A model generated the notes under the pieces. The model was given only the letters and a program-made list of their open reading frames with translations. It was not told where the DNA came from and ran no database searches. Below, one piece after another: positions 5,843 to 5,897 of a stretch of DNA of 5,897 bases. Positions within the stretch are counted from its first letter, which is position 1. Each line of letters opens with the position of its first letter. This DNA is from Armatimonadetes bacterium UBA5829 (GTDB lineage Bacteria; Armatimonadota; UBA5829). A program made the translations under genes and the position numbers. The DNA lies in contig DJHI01000234.1 of NCBI GenBank assembly GCA_002431715.1, positions 7,320 to 13,216 of the forward strand. The letters are read 5' to 3'.

Positions 5843-5872
5843 TTGACATTTCAGAGACATGCGGCATATACT
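5843..5872 (+). promoter_or_regulatory. Second sigma-70-type promoter, pointing out of the window
   Basis: A perfect TTGACA (5843-5848) is followed after 18 bp by TATACT (5867-5872), matching 5 of 6 positions of the -10 consensus. The predicted transcript start is about 5879. It is 99 nt past the end of the lyase gene and faces the right edge, so it should drive a separate gene beyond the window. By consensus match it is at least as strong as the arsR promoter. Confidence 0.65.
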
Positions 5873-5893
5873 GAACGCAACCTATCAATACAT
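5865..5893 (+). promoter_or_regulatory. Second ArsR-type operator, probably cut by the window edge
   Basis: CATATACTGA (5865-5874) and TATCAATACAT (5883-5893) are exact copies of the two blocks of the arsR operator (119-128 and 105-115). Here their order is swapped and they are separated by 8 nt. The first overlaps the -10 box, and the second lies just past the predicted transcript start. Further half-site sequence may continue beyond position 5897. Shared control with arsR is inferred from this identity. Confidence 0.55.
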
Positions 5894-5897
5894 CTTT

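Noticed and set aside
5637..5888. Minus-strand open frame over the end of the lyase gene and the right intergenic region
   Set aside because: It shows no family pattern, runs opposite conserved coding sequence, and covers the forward promoter at 5843-5872.
1..5897. Mobile element, CRISPR array, tRNA or rRNA
   Set aside because: No transposase or integrase motifs, no regularly spaced repeats, and no tRNA- or rRNA-like sequence were seen on either strand.

Overview
The window is a single rightward arsenic-resistance operon, almost certainly from a bacterium. The signs are sigma-70-type TTGACA promoters, strong purine-rich Shine-Dalgarno sites (AAGGAGG, GGAGG, GAGGAG), one TTG and one GTG start, and roughly even G+C by eye. 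TAG is a normal stop here, ending five of the nine reading frames. The taxon cannot be fixed from the sequence. The mix of a thioredoxin-type ArsC, ACR3, small AhpD-like and DUF6951-like proteins and ArsM would suit an anaerobic or sediment organism, but that is only an impression.

Layout: 1-76 holds no assured gene, only a possible tail of an upstream reading frame. 77-130 is a promoter with an imperfect-palindrome ArsR operator. The core resistance genes follow: arsR (139-447), arsC (492-920) and acr3 (922-1980). A second block holds a tandem universal stress protein (2018-2887), the GNAT acetyltransferase arsN2 (2922-3362), a small AhpD/CMD-like CxxC protein (3390-3662), a six-cysteine conserved small protein (3667-3987), arsM (4001-4879), and an isocitrate lyase/PEP mutase superfamily gene (4902-5744) interrupted by an in-frame TAG. 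Gaps between genes are 1-44 nt, so one transcript is likely. 5745-5897 is intergenic and ends in a second TTGACA/TATACT promoter that reuses both sequence blocks of the arsR operator. A further ArsR-controlled unit therefore probably starts just beyond the right edge.

How it works: ArsR releases the promoter when As(III) binds its cysteines. ArsC reduces arsenate to arsenite, ACR3 exports arsenite, and ArsM methylates it using S-adenosylmethionine. The AhpD-like protein, six-cysteine protein, USP and ArsN2 are accessory genes whose roles are inferred from context only.

The most notable features are: (1) vicinal or clustered cysteines at termini or linkers of several unrelated folds (ArsR, USP, AhpD-like, ArsM at both ends, plus a CCxxCxxxC cluster in the small protein); (2) a C-C/C-P lyase-type gene in the operon carrying a clean in-frame amber codon; (3) a perfect 14-bp inverted repeat inside that gene; (4) the rearranged second operator at the right edge. 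The core is a recognisable ars operon. The accessory module is the part that could hold undescribed biology.
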